From NCBI GenBank assembly GCA_963556195.1, contig OY744525.1:26297413-26361412 (forward strand): DNA of 64,000 nucleotides. Reading direction: 5' to 3'. The notes under the pieces are model-generated. The model saw only the letters and a list, made by a program, of their open reading frames with translations, was not told the DNA's origin and did no database searches. The position numbers were made by a program, and so were the translations under genes. Shown here one piece after another: positions 54,480-64,000 of the stretch (positions are counted from its first letter, which is position 1; each line of letters starts with the position of its first letter). This DNA comes from Sepiola atlantica. Lineage: Eukaryota; Mollusca; Cephalopoda; Sepiida; Sepiolidae.

Positions 54480-54995
54480 GACAATCTTGGAACCAGATGA
54501 AAGCATGCATATCCAAAGGTGGCTCTGTGAACCAGGTTCGCGCCTTATGATCGTCTGAAATTATCCTTTCCCTACACTGAAGAGAGCAATAAGCTCGAAA
54601 TGACGTCGTCTGTAGGTAAATATAATTTAATATTTGATTATAAATATTATGATTAAGCCCCTTTAAGTAAAATTAAAGTTGAGCACTGTTAGGAGATATT
54701 TAAAAATAAACATTCACTTAGCTACAAAGCAAGACCTCGAGTAAGGACGTCAATCCCCTAGTATGTCTTAATGTTTATGCTGTAATGGCATACATATAAT
54801 TTAAATTCTCCATACCATGTGGTAATTTGAAATGGCCGTGAGGGTAGAGTGAAAGCGTGCAGATCCAAAGGTGGCTCTGTGAACCGGGTTTGCGCCTTAT
54901 GACAGTCTGAAATTATCACTTCCCTCACTGAAGAGAGCAATAAAAGCGTGAAACGACGTCTGTAGGTAAATATAATTTAATATATATATATATAT
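54480..54995 (+). repeat. Direct repeat pair, second copy with TA tail
   Basis: ATCCAAAGGTGGCTCTGTGA, ACC.GGTT.GCGCCTTATGA and CTGTAGGTAAATATAATTTA occur at 54512-54635 and 54861-54985. The second ends in (TA)n at 54979-54994. The 'GGTGGCTCTGTGAACC' block could be a decayed A box, but no B box is clear. Confidence 0.6.
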
Positions 54996-55122
54996 TAATG
55001 CATGTGTTGTTGAAAACGACAGAACTCTTCTGTTTAATGATTCCTTTTTTTATTTTTTCCATTCGTCGAATGATCTTTTTGACGTTGAAATGGAGTGAAT
55101 TAATGTAGGATCAACAATACAT

Positions 55123-55153
55123 GCATTAATGAAAAAATGCTGCCTAAATACAC

Positions 55154-55202
<49 letters not shown>

Positions 55203-55236
55203 TGTGTGTATTTAGGCAGCATTTTCTCATTTATGC
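55123..55236. repeat. Fold-back with TA array as loop
   Basis: The left arm 55123-55158 contains AATGCTGCCTAAATACACAC and the right arm 55201-55236 contains GTGTGTATTTAGGCAGCATT. They differ at about three positions over 36 bases. The loop is the (TA)n at 55159-55198. Confidence 0.9.
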
Positions 55237-55688
55237 AAACATTGTTAAAAATAACAGAATTCGTCTGTTTAATTATACCTTTTTTTTTTTTTTTTAATTT
55301 TTCTGATGGTCTTTTTGTAATAAAATTTTTAAAAAAATTAATAAATGGTCCATAGGTTTCACAGGTTTCACGAACGTTTTCGATTCTTCGTCGAATCATC
55401 CTCAGGTGTCAAAAGCAAATGAACAAAAAAGGTGGAGAAAAAAGAGACCCCAGATTAAATGGAAGGAAAATTTCAATGTTTTCTTTAGATTACTTGAAAA
55501 ATTTAATCTTTATTGAAACTTATTTGCATATTCTGTTAACTATCGATTTCTATAACACGCAAATTAATAAACATTGACTTATATAATAAGTCAGTTGAAA
55601 CAGTGATTGTACTATAATACGGCTCTACCTGTTATTGCACACACACTATCTTATAAACACTGGAGTTTCATTGGAGTTACTTCTAGGA

Positions 55689-55693
<5 letters not shown>

Positions 55694-55745
<52 letters not shown>

Positions 55746-55746
55746 A
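55694..55746. repeat. (TA)n microsatellite
   Basis: About 26 TA units with one GTA interruption at 55727. Flanked on the right by ATACGTAAATAGAGTTAGGT, which recurs inversely near 58310 (CTAGCTCTACTCACGTATCG), so this flank and 58260-58400 are inverted copies around TA arrays. Confidence 0.85.
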
Positions 55747-56356
55747 ATATAATTACTATTTCAGAAGGAGATATAATTTTTTATGTGCCAATTTTCAGTA
55801 TTTACTTCAACAGTGCTCGATACGTAAATAGAGTTAGGTAGTAGGCTATGAAAATATATTTATGGCAATTAAGTTACACAGAGTCTCCCGCATTTCATCC
55901 CGGGGGGGGGTGAATCTTCAGGCTAAAATGCATGGAGTTATTTTTGCCGAGTGTTTTTATAAAAACGGCTAGCTAGTTAACCAATCAGATTCTTTGTTCT
56001 CTCAGCCAATTGTTGGGCTTCCCACAAACAAAGGTGTGGTTAGCGTTACTTTCTATATCCTGTTCTATTGTTCTGTTTTCTATAGATTGGCCTATATCCT
56101 GTTTCTTTGTTGTATCAATATAATGGGTGAATTTATTTTAACACGTAGTTCCTTGTATTTCTATTCTAGGTTTTAATTTTAAATTGTTAGGCTTTTGTTT
56201 AGTTTTTTTTTTTTACTCATTTGTTTATTTATTTATGTATCGTCAGCCTAAGGTAAATTTACTTCTGTGTAGGCAGCTGTTTGCTATCTCACTTCTACAT
56301 TTTAATAGATTTCAGGGGTCTTTAAAGTTTAGGATTTCAAATTTTTCATTCAGACA

Positions 56357-56360
<4 letters not shown>

Positions 56361-56400
<40 letters not shown>

Positions 56401-56640
56401 TTAAATAAATATTAATGATTATTACCTACAAACATCGATGTTTCATGCTTACGCGATCTTCAGTGTAGGGATGTTAATTCATGTCGGTCGGAGGGCTCAG
56501 ACCTGGTTTCCAAGTCGCCACTGATTCGTAGTCGGGTATCTGTCCCCTCGGCCACCGTCAACTAGCATGGAAATTAGGAAAGATTTAACTCTATAAATGA
56601 CAAATCAGCGGACGATACAGTGAACAGAGGGACAGGATTC
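56361..56640 (-). mobile_element. tRNA-headed SINE with TA tail
   Basis: On the minus strand: A-box-like GTGGCCGAGGGGACAGATAC at about 56556 and B-box-like AGGTCTGAGCCC at about 56505. The body TACACTGAAGATCGCGTAAG leads to (TA)n at 56361-56397. Confidence 0.7.
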
Positions 56641-56754
56641 GACAAGAACAAAAGAGTTGGAATCTTGCATTTAAGCTGAAGTATAACTGCTCATTATTAA
56701 ATTCTCTCACGGTGCATCAATCTTTGTAAAGGGGGCTATAATAATATCTTTTAA

Positions 56755-56867
56755 GTCAATGTTAATTATTATTACCTGCAGACATCGATGTTTCATGTTT
56801 ACGCAATCTTCAGTGTAGAGATGTTAATTCATGTCGGTCGGAGGGCTCGAACCCAGTTTCCAAGTCG

Positions 56868-56915
<48 letters not shown>

Positions 56916-56927
56916 CATATATATATG
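56755..56927 (-). mobile_element. Truncated SINE beside a TA array
   Basis: 56766-56870 repeats the 3' part and B-box region (TCGGAGGGCTCGAACCCAGT) of 56405-56520. The head is replaced by (TA)n at 56873-56927. Confidence 0.7.
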
Positions 56928-57004
56928 CATCGTTCCTTTCATTAAGTCGAACGCTCTTATGACGTCAAGCCGCCGGATAAAGTGTTAAAATTATCACTGT
57001 TTAT

Positions 57005-57190
57005 TCACTATTCAGCGTTGGCCGAGTGGTTCCAGACGTCGGGATTTGAGTTGTAAAAATCCTCAGAATCCGGGGTTTCGAATCGCATGACCAGTAGTGA
57101 ATAGTCATATCTGTATGCTGATGAGTCCCGACTATAAAGGACGAAACATATACGTACATAATAAACACAACAAATATTATATATATATAC

Positions 57191-57239
<49 letters not shown>

Positions 57240-57260
57240 TACATATATATATATATATTA
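57005..57260 (+). mobile_element. tRNA-headed SINE with long TA tail
   Basis: A box GTTGGCCGAGTGGTTCCAGA at 57017, B box GGGGTTTCGAATCGC at 57071, body TGATGAGTCCCGACTATAAA and GGACGAAACATATACGTACA, then a compound (TA)n/(CATATA)n tail at 57175-57260. The A box resembles Leu/Ser tRNAs. Confidence 0.75.
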
Positions 57261-57930
57261 ATATAATTAAAAAAGGATTATCTTAACACTTTACAGCAGT
57301 TTTGCAGTAAATCTGATCGTCAGAAAGTTATTCCTATTTCACACATTTATATATATTTCAATGTGAGCTCAAACTAGACAGAATTTAATTTTAACGTTAA
57401 ATTTCTTCTTTTTTTTTTTTAATTATTTAGCATGACGTTAGCTCACAAAGTCATCTTCACATACGGCTTAAGAATTTTGTGAAACTTGTGATTCAATTTG
57501 AAATGAACGGATAAAGAGTTCTACTTATTTTTTATTTAAAATCTTATCGCCATTATTTACAGTGTGTTTTTGATTCTATCTAAAATACTACTAATACTAC
57601 TTGTTCCCGTTTTGTGTTTAAAACTGTATTATTTGGTTTTGCATCTAAATTAATAATAATTTCAAATGTTACGGACAAAGAGCTAAACTCGCTTTGTTCA
57701 AAAATGATATTATGCCAATCTCATATTCTATGATATATATAAATAATATCCATATTTAGGCAGAGAAAAAATCTGTCGATTCTATAGTATTTTCTGTTAT
57801 TATTATTATTATTATGAAGAAAATGCAGTCATTATTTATGGAATGAGCATACTAGTTAGATAATATTTATTGAACACTAAGATGCATTATATACTTGTGC
57901 TACACATGCGTCTTCCTTCTCTCTCTCATA
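57261..57930. other. No gene recognised
   Basis: AT-rich sequence with poly-T at 57409-57420 and a short ATT run at 57797-57814. Confidence 0.5.
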
Positions 57931-57934
57931 TATG

Positions 57935-57936
<2 letters not shown>

Positions 57937-57987
<51 letters not shown>

Positions 57988-57994
57988 GTGTGTG
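57937..57994. repeat. (CA)n-(TA)n-(TG)n compound microsatellite
   Basis: About nine CA, then about twelve TA, then TG units, palindromic overall. It abuts the left edge of the candidate solo LTR. Confidence 0.9.
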
Positions 57995-58201
57995 TGTTAC
58001 ACCGGTCGTTCTAACAGAAGAGAAACTACACCGGTTACACTATAAATAGTGCGAGTAGACAATCACCAGGAGAAAAAGGATAGTATTGTAACTGTCTAGC
58101 CGAGTGCCAGTCAGTTTCCTTACCTTTGTACCTTTTATGTTAATACACTTGTTATCTTAACCCAACCTCGACTTGACTTCTTTTTACTGTTGGACTACTT
58201 C

Positions 58202-58207
<6 letters not shown>
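57995..58207 (+). mobile_element. Candidate solo LTR, 213 bp
   Basis: Starts TGTTACACCGG and ends CTACTTCACAACA, with TG...CA ends. A TATA-like box (TATAAATAGT) lies at 58041-58050, and a TTGTACCTTTTATGTTAATA segment may hold the polyadenylation region. No internal retrotransposon sequence lies on either side, as expected after LTR-LTR recombination. Both flanks are microsatellite, so no target duplication can be read. Confidence 0.55.

Positions 58208-58251
<44 letters not shown>
58208..58251. repeat. (TA)n microsatellite
   Basis: About 22 TA units immediately after the candidate LTR. Confidence 0.95.
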
Positions 58252-58255
<4 letters not shown>

Positions 58256-58418
58256 CGCGGAAGCTTCTCTGTAACTTAATTGCCATAAATATATTTTCAT
58301 AGCTTACTACCTAGCTCTACTCACGTATCGAGCACTGTTGAAGTAAATACTGAAAATTGATACATAAAAAATTATATCCCCTTATAACATTTTATGCGGA
58401 TGCATGAAATAATAATAA

Positions 58419-58600
58419 ATATATATATATATATGTCATCCACATACAGACTGTTTCGCTGTATCACAGCTCTTCAGTGCGGCTAGACCAGTTAGTGCCT
58501 CAAACCGGGATTGAAACTCAACAGTCGAGCTGCCAGTCGGCACTCCTATCTCTGCGCTATGATACGACACTGACTGAATCTAAGTGATATCTCAATGTAA
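58419..58600 (-). mobile_element. tRNA-headed SINE with TA tail, copy 1
   Basis: On the minus strand: A-box-like CATAGCGCAGAGATAGGAGT at about 58562 and B-box-like GAGTTTCAATCCCGG at about 58520. Body to AAACAGTCTGTATGTGGATG and (TA)n at 58419-58434. Confidence 0.75.
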
Positions 58601-58714
58601 ACATTGTCAAGTGCCGGGAGCTCGAATTAGTTTTACCTAATGAGCTATGTCTTAAAGCTAATGGCAGTTGGCAATATCCTTACAAATAAGCTCTACCCAG
58701 GGAGGGAGCTTCAT

Positions 58715-58887
58715 ATAGTCATCCACATACAGACTGTTTCGCTGTATCACAGCTCTTCAGTGTGACTAGACCAGTTAGCGCCTCAAGCCGGGATTGAAAG
58801 TCAACTGTCGAGCTGAGTGTCGGCGCTCCTATCCTTGTGCTATCATATGATATATATATATATATATATGTGTATATATATATATAG
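58715..58887 (-). mobile_element. tRNA-headed SINE, copy 2
   Basis: TCATCCACATACAGACTGTT, TCACAGCTCTTCAGTG and the B-box complement CCGGGATTGAAAGTC repeat copy 1 with few changes, 280 bp downstream and in the same orientation. A TA/TG run follows at 58850-58887 on the head side. Confidence 0.75.
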
Positions 58888-59084
58888 TAATTGTATTGTA
58901 TTGATTGTGATTCAACTTCTGGAATGAAAGAAAAAACAAACGAATCTAAATATAAGTATCCGTAATTATAAAATGTTGAGTTAAATGTGAATAAATGATT
59001 GGCCAATTCCATATTTTCTCCCCCTCCCCTACCGACTACTCTACAAAAAAAAAATCCTAAACTGTCTTATTTCTTTTCAGCATT

Positions 59085-59185
59085 TTCAATTTTTACGTGG
59101 CCTAAGGAAACTCTATTTCGAAAGAAATGGTAGCTGAAATGTATGCACATATGTAGCTAATAATGTTTGCATAAATAAATAATTT

Positions 59186-59238
<53 letters not shown>
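59085..59238 (+). repeat. Penelope-3'-like repeat with TA tail
   Basis: CCTAAGGAAACTCTATTTCG, GTAGCTGAAATGTATGCACA and TGTTTGCATAAATAAATAAT are followed by (TA)n at 59191-59237. It parallels the blocks at 23580 (inverse) and 39235-39320. Confidence 0.55.
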
Positions 59239-59239
<1 letters not shown>

Positions 59240-60160
59240 AGACGAATATTTTCTGTCAATCCACTTTTCACACTTTACTCATCCAATGGAGATACAAAAC
59301 CAATAAAAATTATAAATCGCTGTACCCTGACAATTGTGTATAGCAAAATAGAACTTGGGACAAATACGCTCACTATCACTGATCGCTTTTCAATATAAAC
59401 TCTAGAGTAAGGACCAATCAAGTTAAGGGAGAGTATTCTCTTTTTTAAACTTCATGTTAAAGATGAAATTTATTTTTAATTTGTGTAAATTTACTTGATG
59501 AAACTGAAGCAAAATCTATGATATTCTAGTAAAAAAGATGGTGAAAGAAAGAAAAAGATAAAATAGACAGTCAAAATCAAATATCGACTTGTCAGATACA
59601 ATACTATTGATGATAAATTGAAGAATTTTATTTTTATTTTATTTATTTATTTATTTTTTTGTTAATTTCCCTGATGGTTCAATTTAATAGCGAAAAGTTA
59701 GAAATAAAAAATTAAAATAAAAAAACGTAACAAAGTGTTGTTGCGGAGACACAAAAATTACTCATCTTGGGGATTTTAAAAACCTCCCCTAATAACTGGA
59801 GGATTTTTTTAAATCTGGCTTTATAATTAAGGAAAATATTAGAAATCTGGGGTAAAATCAGAGCCAAATTATCCTTAAGACTGAAACCTAGAGGCCCACC
59901 AAAAAGGGACCCATATAACCTTTTTTTTTCTTTTAGTGTTGAATTTTAAAACTATGGATATGGTGGTAAGTGCATCCTGAATGCCACAGAAATTTATTTA
60001 TTGGAGTCCTCTTTGATACGAGAATCGCTAATGGTGCATTAAACTATATAATAGAAAGAAATTATGGTTCAATTTTTGTGAAATTTTCAAACACAGAACA
60101 AAAATGAAAAAAAACTAACATTTACATACTTGCTTTCAGCCCAAATATCCAGTTGAGATC
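59240..60160. other. No gene recognised
   Basis: AT-rich sequence with short homopolymers and no motif-bearing frame. Confidence 0.5.
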
Positions 60161-60164
60161 ATTA

Positions 60165-61165
60165 TCATATTCGGTTTAACATCTGTTTTACATACTGGCA
60201 TGTGTTGTACGGCTTTTAAAAAATTATTTCGAAACTAACCTATCTCTGACCAGGTTTGTATTTATCCCTCTTTCTCTCAAATTCATCCTTATCACTTCCT
60301 CCCATGTTTTGCTTGCCCTCCCCTACCAACTGACCCTAGTACCTCAACTATTCTACATCTCCTAACCCAACAACTCTTATCCATTCTTCCAATGTGACCA
60401 AACAAACGAAATCTCCTATTTTGCACACATCTCCCTGTACTGTCCAGATTTAATCTTCCACTGAGATCATCAGATCTAATCCTGTCTTTAATTACAAATC
60501 CATCGTACCATTCTCATGTCATTTCTCTCCATGCAACGTATGTCCTCAACCCTAACTGGCCAGGTTCCACTTCCAACACATACCTGATATACTCTTCCCT
60601 TGTTCGGCAGTGATAACGCTCTGCTGGTTATTAATGGCAAAAGTTCCCTGGACTTACTTCATTCAGTACTAATTCTTGCAATCACACTAGCACCCGATCC
60701 TCCCTGTGCTCCAATGGTGCCACCAAGATAACGAAACTTCTGAACAATCTCAATAGGTTCCTCATTCAAATATACTTCCTTCAAATCTAAGTTCTCATCC
60801 GTCTCCATTGTCATGCATTTCTTGCACAAAAACTAGTTATCATCTCTCCACTTCACTTCTTGTGTAACCAATGCTTACAAGTGGCACAGAAATTTTAGTT
60901 GCCTTTAACTCTCTTTCACAAACTGAGCAAGGAAAGTTTCCTCTTTCTGGTAGCTTTCTAACGCTCCAGCCAAGGATCAGCACTTTGGTTTTGGTAACAT
61001 TCACTCTCAAACCTTTACTTTCTATAGCATTCCTCCAACTCCCCAACTTAACAAGTAGATCTTCGATTGTTTCACAGGCACTAAATCATCAGCATTCAGC
61101 ATCTCTTCCAGCCAACCTGTACAAAACTGCTGTGTTCATTCTGTTTGCCCCAGAGCAGTATTAAA
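60165..61165 (-). mobile_element. RTE-like LINE, longest 3' half (family B)
   Basis: From 61110 leftward the minus strand reads MLNADDLVPV, containing the A-D-D catalytic box of the RT with N replacing Y. A frameshift follows, then EDLLVKLGSWRNAIESKGLR, VNVTKTKVLILGWSV and LPERGNFPCSVCERELKAT (61080-60890). Next come METDEN-type sequence, 'FRYLGGTIGAQGG' at about 60700, ERNDMRMVRWIC at about 60530 and ASKTWEEVIRMNLRERGINT at about 60300, ending near the TGCCAGTATGTAAAACAGAT tail at 60200. Block order matches the palm, thumb and C-terminal region of RTE/BovB LINEs. Many frame breaks are present. Confidence 0.8.
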
Positions 61166-61391
61166 AGAAAACTATTAAGACGTAGTAAAGAAAAATTGCA
61201 TTTAAGCATTTTAAGGCCTGAACAATTGCACTTATTAAAGGATCCATAAGATCTCTCTCTCTCTTTATATATATATATATACATATATATATATAGTAAT
61301 CCAGGTAGGGTAAAAATCCACAGGGTAGAAATCCAAAGGGAATCAAACCGGGCTTATAAAAGAGTGCTCAATAAAAATATAGAGCTGTATT

Positions 61392-61542
61392 GTGAATGCT
61401 TTTATTCAAACATGTACAAGGTCTGCTACACTGGCATGTCGATGTTATCGATCTACAGCTAGAACTCAACTCTTGATAGCTGTAGATCGATAACATCGAC
61501 ATGCCAGTGTAGCAGACCTTGTACATGTTTGAATAAAAGCAT

Positions 61543-61546
<4 letters not shown>
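61392..61546. repeat. Perfect fold-back, 70-bp arms, 15-base loop
   Basis: 61392-61461 and 61477-61546 are exact reverse complements. The left arm begins GTGAATGCTTTTATTCAAAC and the right arm ends GTTTGAATAAAAGCATTCAC. Loop: GAACTCAACTCTTGA. The right arm runs straight into a TA array. Confidence 0.97.

Positions 61547-61601
<55 letters not shown>
61547..61601. repeat. (TA)n microsatellite
   Basis: About 26 TA units starting at the base of the fold-back. Another, of about 18 units, lies at 61763-61799. Confidence 0.95.
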
Positions 61602-61761
61602 CTCACAGTAAGTTTGTCGATTTTGTTCCTGATGAAAAAAGCTTACTTTTGAAAATCTATAGATTAAGGAAAATATATTTTTTTATATATTCCTTGGTTG
61701 AATACTTGATGAATTGTTAAATATTACATTTTATCCAATGTTTGTTTTCATTATTCATTTT

Positions 61762-61799
<38 letters not shown>

Positions 61800-61802
<3 letters not shown>

Positions 61803-61965
61803 TTAGGCATGTGTATATATATATTTTTATGTATAGGATTCACTCTTGAACTAATGAGCCGATCATTGTGAAATATATATTCTTGGCAACATGCTAAGTA
61901 ACGTGGGCACACTATTTTTTTTGTAAAATTTACCATTTAGAATTGTGCCCCAAAACCGCCCCTTA
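61800..61965 (-). repeat. Dispersed repeat E, inverse copy
   Basis: GGATTCACTCTTGAACTAAT and GAGCCGATCATTGTGAAAT are the inverse of the 30400/38340 block. CCCCAAAACCGCCCC at 61948 parallels the 'gtgcccatattatgcccc' block of 38090. Confidence 0.6.
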
Positions 61966-62820
61966 CCCCCAAAAAGTTTAGCTAAGTAGAATAAATAGTG
62001 TAGTGGTTGTGATTCAACGGATCACCGGTACGTCTTGCTCTATATAAATGTTAAAATTCTTTTTGTTTTAGACATTTTTGAAACTTTTAAAATGGGAAAA
62101 ATATTTAATGAATTTCAGAGTTGTAGATTATTTTAAGGAATTTAATTTATTGTGTAGTTGCTGAGATGTAATGAAGAAGAGTATGAAATTTGCGAAGAGC
62201 TGGAGTAATGTCGAGAATCCTAAAAGAAGCTCGAAGACTAGGAGCCTTGCACTGTGTAAATAGGTACTTTAGCTAGTAGTGTATAGTTCCACCTACAACT
62301 TATAGTCCCAAAATCACTAATGCAAGTTCTTGAGATAACAATATTAAAAGTAGGTCAGCATCAAACCTATGTTAACCAGACATTAAGTCTGCTTGTGTAT
62401 ATTTACAAAAATCAAACTAGAAATTATAGTAATGAGGCAGCCGACCTCGGAGGCTTTTAGCTAATATGTATGATAAGAATGTTTTTCCCATTATATTGAA
62501 ATTTTACACTTCACAAAATTACAACTTGTGCGGATGTTTTTGGCCTGAAATTTTGATCTTCAAAATGTGATTTATACTTGTGTTATTCTGTTTGCAACTC
62601 GCTTGAATGAATCTAGAAGGAAGATAAAATATTGATAAAATATACATGGAGGATGGAGAATATGCCATAGGAGAATATGAAGGATATACATTAGAAAGGA
62701 CACAGAGAAACGAAGAAAGATAGGTATATCTAGTTTACTCTCATATACTAATTTCCCTCACAAAACACAACACTTTTGAGAATGTGGCTATGTGCACTCT
62801 CAACACACTCATATATTTAT
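61966..62820. other. No gene recognised
   Basis: AT-rich with no open frame carrying a known motif. Confidence 0.5.
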
Positions 62821-62870
62821 ACTAGCTGTCCAGATCCGACGTTACCCGGGAGTATTTCCTTTCATTTCTT
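62821..62870 (+). repeat. Terminal motif ACTAGCTG...GTTACCCGGG
   Basis: ACTAGCTGTCCAGATCCGAC then GTTACCCGGGAGTA parallels 39424 (ACTAGCTGACCCGTATCCCG, GTTGCCTGGGA), the inverse at 46775-46803 and a partial at 51930 (GGCGTTGCCCGGGACAC). It marks one end of a dispersed repeat of unknown class. Confidence 0.55.
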
Positions 62871-63384
62871 TGGGGTTTTTTTTCCTTTTCAAACTATGAG
62901 TTATTTAACCAAATTATTTATTTATCAAATATAATTTTTAAAGTTAAATTTAATTACTATCGTTTGGTCAATAAAATATTAATTGAACCAAATGGGGATT
63001 TGGTAAAAAAAAAAAATTAAAGCCAGAAATAACTTTCTATTAATGTTTCCAAATTCCTTTAAAATTTCAAAGTGCCACAAAGTAATTTTTTAAAAAACTA
63101 TTGACAAAAGATTAATGGCTGAATTCTTTATGAAGAAACCGAAAAACCTTCTGGTGGATTTTATTTCGTAATAAAAATAATTTACATTTTCGTTTATTTC
63201 AATAAAGAATCTATTAATAATAAATATAAATAAGTCGCATAAATTAATTATAAAATTTCAAATTCACTTCGCTACTTTTGCTTTTATTCTTTTCTTGTAA
63301 AATAAATTAATCAAATAAATGCTTGACTTCTTTCTAGACTGTTGATTTATGCTGCCGTTTTTTATTATTAATTATTATTTACTC

Positions 63385-63740
63385 ACTAGGAGTTCTCACA
63401 CAGGTCATCAGTGATTGCTCACCGATAACCGGTGGTATTCCCTGGAGTCTGAGTGACAACAAGTCTCCCCAGATTTCCAGCATCCTCCATCTCTTTTCGG
63501 TAGCCAAATAAATTTGCAGTATCACAACAGCCGTTTACCATTGATTTCTCGCCGGCAAGGACCATTGGTGTTTTCTGGGGTTTGGGTGGCAGTAAGCCTC
63601 CCCGAGGTCCCAGCAGTTTCTGCACTTCCAGTGGAGGTCTGGTTTGTGCTGTCCCTCCTCGGTCTTCTCATCCTCCTTGACCCTATGCAGATATCGTGTG
63701 TGGTGTCAGCCTAGACTGGTACCATTTAAAAAAAAAAAAA
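63385..63740 (-). mobile_element. Dispersed ~365-bp repeat, second copy
   Basis: Inverse of 19835-20200: GAGTTCTCACACAGGTCATC, CGGTGGTATTCCCTGGAGTC, CACTTCCAGTGGAGGTCTGG and ATCGTGTGTGGTGTCAGCC. An ATT-rich stretch borders its tail side (63358-63380), the complement of the ATA tail at 20199. Two further runs, (TA)n at 63758-63786 and (ATT)n at 63806-63862, lie on the other side. Confidence 0.75.
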
Positions 63741-63803
63741 TTTTTTAATTTTTTTTTTATTATATATATATATATATATATATATTTTTATTTTATTTTT
63801 TTA

Positions 63804-63844
<41 letters not shown>

Positions 63845-64000
63845 CATCATCATTATTATTATACTAAAATAGGGTTTTAAATAATAATTTTAGATCAACG
63901 AAACTCATTTCTCTGTAATTAGTAAGTGGCCATACAAATCACTTTCGAATTTCGAAACGGAAAAACTTGGAGTTATTTCTCGTTCGTGATTCATTTCGTA

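Overview
This is a repeat-saturated, AT-rich animal genome window in which I find no convincing intact host gene. The mix of features suggests a mollusc, most likely a coleoid cephalopod such as an octopus. Those features are long (TA)n arrays, several tRNA-headed SINE families, decayed LINEs of two main types, a Penelope-like GIY-YIG remnant, a Gypsy-type remnant and fold-back DNA elements. The organism call is inference from repeat style, not from a diagnostic gene.

Layout. 0-5.6 kb: an RTE-like LINE 3' end, a head-to-head SINE pair, an 18-copy 26-bp minisatellite, a hAT-like coding remnant, an internally deleted LINE and a cluster of U2-snRNA-like modules. 6-13.3 kb: more LINE fragments, an orphan LINE endonuclease, a collapsed Gypsy-like element (LTR, gag and integrase remain; protease and RT are gone) and a U2-headed SINE. 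13.3-20 kb: a 1-kb degenerate ATTCCAAGACA array, a tandem SINE dimer and a hAT-like terminus. 20-32.7 kb: SINEs with TA tails, a fold-back element, the best-preserved jockey/CR1-like LINE RT fragment, a decayed LINE with endonuclease and RT remains, and a TIR element with 87-bp ends. 34-41.5 kb: another LINE RT, palindromes, the Penelope-like remnant, a tRNA SINE, a 5S-rRNA-headed element and a U2-headed SINE. 43-51 kb: a 37-bp satellite with trimeric higher-order structure, a cluster of 5S and U2 retrosequences, a TIR transposon with a 26-bp minisatellite inside it, and a second cluster of U2 modules. 52-64 kb: LINE ends, TA-tailed SINEs, a candidate solo LTR, a 70-bp-arm perfect fold-back and an RTE-like RT 3' half.

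Nothing here works together as a gene pathway; the window records retroposition and satellite growth. The most notable signal is a dispersed family whose 5' end looks like U2 snRNA (the GTAGTATCTGTTCT branch-point-recognition segment and the GGCCTTTTGGCTAAGATC stem) joined to a shared body. It sits beside 5S-rRNA-derived sequences. snRNA-headed SINEs have been reported in crocodilians; I do not know whether they have been described in molluscs. All alignments were made by eye, so boundaries are approximate and family names are assigned from recognised motifs.
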